DNA from: Notospermus geniculatus | Taxonomy: Eukaryota > Nemertea > Pilidiophora > Heteronemertea > Lineidae | DNA: 64,000 nucleotides | Reading direction: 5' to 3' | Assembly: GCA_002633025.1 (NCBI GenBank) | Contig: NMRB01000468.1 | Span: forward strand, 177,177-241,176 | Part shown: in pieces, positions 62,819-64,000 of the stretch | How positions within the stretch are numbered: position 1 is the first letter of the stretch | Layout of the letters: each line of letters opens with the position of its first letter | Program-made: the position numbers and the translations under genes | The notes under the pieces: model-generated | Databases searched by the model: none | What the model was told of the DNA's origin: nothing | What the model saw: only the letters and a program-made list of their open reading frames with translations

Positions 62819-63465
62819 CATCCAGACGCAGAGAACACAGAACTTGCAGCTAAATCACCTTTTGTTGACCAAACACCACTTCTCACAGGCTAAGAAATCC
62901 CAGCCAATCCATCACTCACAGACGCTTTCCATACAAAGTGTCCGTGACTTTTTTCACATCCAAACTTTTCCTTTTTTATCATGTCAAAATCTGCTGTCAT
63001 CGTCAAAAAATCACCATCAAAAGCTGGCGTTTTTTTCCACCGAGTTTGACAGCAACAGGTCTCTGTCACATGAGTTTTTGTCAAATGGCGGCACTTAATA
63101 CAGCAAATCATACAAATTACTGAACTTTCAAAACTCGATTTCAGTCATTCATTCTTTATTTACAGACAAATTGCTTTGTGCATTTTTGGTGAATGTCGCT
63201 TTTTTGTACACGTTTTTTTCCAACTTTCCCCAGGAAAGAGATGCTGGTACCATCATATCACGGACACACAGAACACAATACGAAATACATGCAAACAATA
63301 TCTATTCAACATATGAAGATAACATATACTACATTTCAAGCTGTGACATTATTTACAATTCAGGGATATATTTTTGAAAACTTTCAGCATTATTTCAATA
63401 AAGCCACACGCCCAAGAGTATCAGTAAGGAAGGCGCCAAAAAACAGCTGTTTTGGTCACCATTAA
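62819..63465. other. No gene seen
   Basis: AT-rich unique sequence with chance-length open frames. Confidence 0.4.
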
Positions 63466-63960
63466 CTGATAGCCTAGTGGTTATCATGTCTGCTTAGAAA
63501 GCAGCAGGTCCTGGGTTCAAATCCAGCAGGGATGATATGGGATATCATCCCTGGCTCTTCACGTTCGTCGCATGGGACAGTAGCCGTGAACCTTGTACTT
63601 CGTACCTTGAGCTTTTGCAAGGGCAAGTAAAAGACCCCATTCAAGTGAGGAACACGAGTAGCTTGAGATGTCCTCTTTTATACTTAATGCACTGTCACAC
63701 TGAGCTAGTTCTCAAAACGTCCTGTTCCGTCCTAAAAAAATCGTAAAATAGGCTAGAACGTGTAATGTTGGCCAAATAATGTCTCGAAGTACTGGAGCAC
63801 CCTTTCCGTCAAAGCCCGCCCATGAAGTTCGTCAAAAGACTCTAAAAAGTTGCCACTACGTCCACTCCGCAATATTTTCAAGAACATACTGAGAATAGCT
63901 CAGTGTGATGGGGGCATTACCAGGGCCGACAATGCTATGGCTTCGGCCCTGATTGAAAAA
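63466..63960 (+). mobile_element. SINE family A, full length, split by a MITE
   Basis: The head GATAGCCTAGTGGTTATCAT (A box), AAGCAGCAGGTCCTGG then GTTCAAATCCAGC (B box), body GGCTCTTCACGTTCGTCGCA, CAAGGGCAAGTAAAAGACCC, GAGTAGCTTGAGATGTCC. After the MITE the 3' block resumes: ACCAGGGCCGACAATGCTAT then GGCTTCGGCCCTGATTGAAA. The 3' block pairs CAGGGCC with GGCCCTG. This copy defines the family: about 265 bp without the insertion. Confidence 0.92.
63687..63916. mobile_element. MITE inside the SINE 3' region, TTA duplication
   Basis: The left end ATGCACTGTCACACTGAGCT pairs with the right end AGCTCAGTGTGATGGGGGCA, allowing a small bulge. TTA lies on both sides (63684-63686 and 63917-63919). Removing it restores the family consensus CATACTTACCAGGGCC except for one base. 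PIF/Harbinger-like by target duplication. Confidence 0.88.
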
Positions 63961-64000
63961 TCAAATAGTTCTAAAACACAACATCTTTGACTTCCAATAT

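Noticed and set aside
1-64000. CRISPR arrays, bacterial operons, riboswitches, plasmid or phage features
   Set aside because: The tandem repeats lack spacers of uniform size and the sequence is clearly animal genomic DNA.

Overview
This is a gene-poor, repeat-dense piece of animal genomic DNA. It is AT-rich, contains N runs and single Ns from scaffolding, and has no operons or prokaryote-style genes. tRNA-derived SINEs, many short inverted-repeat transposons (MITEs), minisatellites and the recurrent word TAGGCCTA suggest a marine invertebrate, either deuterostome or lophotrochozoan. I cannot name the species from the sequence.

The one coding segment I am confident of is a 135-bp exon on the minus strand at 22253-22387. 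It has a clean acceptor (pyrimidine tract then TAG) and donor (CAG|GTGAGT). It encodes 45 residues of a PR/SET domain with the W-L-K-Y signature of the PRDM3/PRDM16 family (MECOM/EVI1, PRDM16, fly hamlet). I found neither the next PR-domain exon to its left nor the preceding one to its right, and saw no zinc-finger exons. The simplest reading is that most or all of the window is two very large introns of one PRDM3/16 gene transcribed right to left. Nearly every other open frame is short and explained by repeats or chance. An exception in length is an unrecognised minus-strand frame of about 215 codons at 22391-23036, just upstream of the exon.

Layout. 0-10 kb: MITEs, a SINE, and a 1.7-kb tandem duplication joined by a single N. 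10-22 kb: MITEs, SINEs, a GATA-word repeat, a hairpin-forming satellite and a 36-bp minisatellite. 22-27 kb: the PR exon, the long frame, a three-level nest of DNA transposons and a SINE inside a SINE. 27-34 kb: a repeated block, SINEs and a 593-bp gap whose two flanks duplicate each other. 34-41 kb: two adjacent tandem duplications (about 2.1 kb and about 1 kb per unit) with insertions present in one copy only. 41-52 kb: more MITEs, an 18-bp minisatellite that is open in frame for 180 codons, an 11-bp minisatellite and SINEs. 52-54.4 kb: a quiet, low-repeat block. 54-58.5 kb: MITEs and an inverted repeat with 408-bp arms inside a roughly 30-bp minisatellite. 58.5-64 kb: SINEs, MITEs and a cluster of ATTGG (CCAAT-box) repeats.

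The transposons can be sorted by their ends and target duplications. One group has AGCC-like ends and 3-bp TTA/TAA duplications (PIF/Harbinger-like). A second has CAGT-type ends and TA duplications (Tc1/mariner/pogo-like). A third has CAGGGGCGG ends (hAT-like), and a fourth has TGTGACC ends that I cannot assign. No autonomous transposase or reverse transcriptase is intact here.
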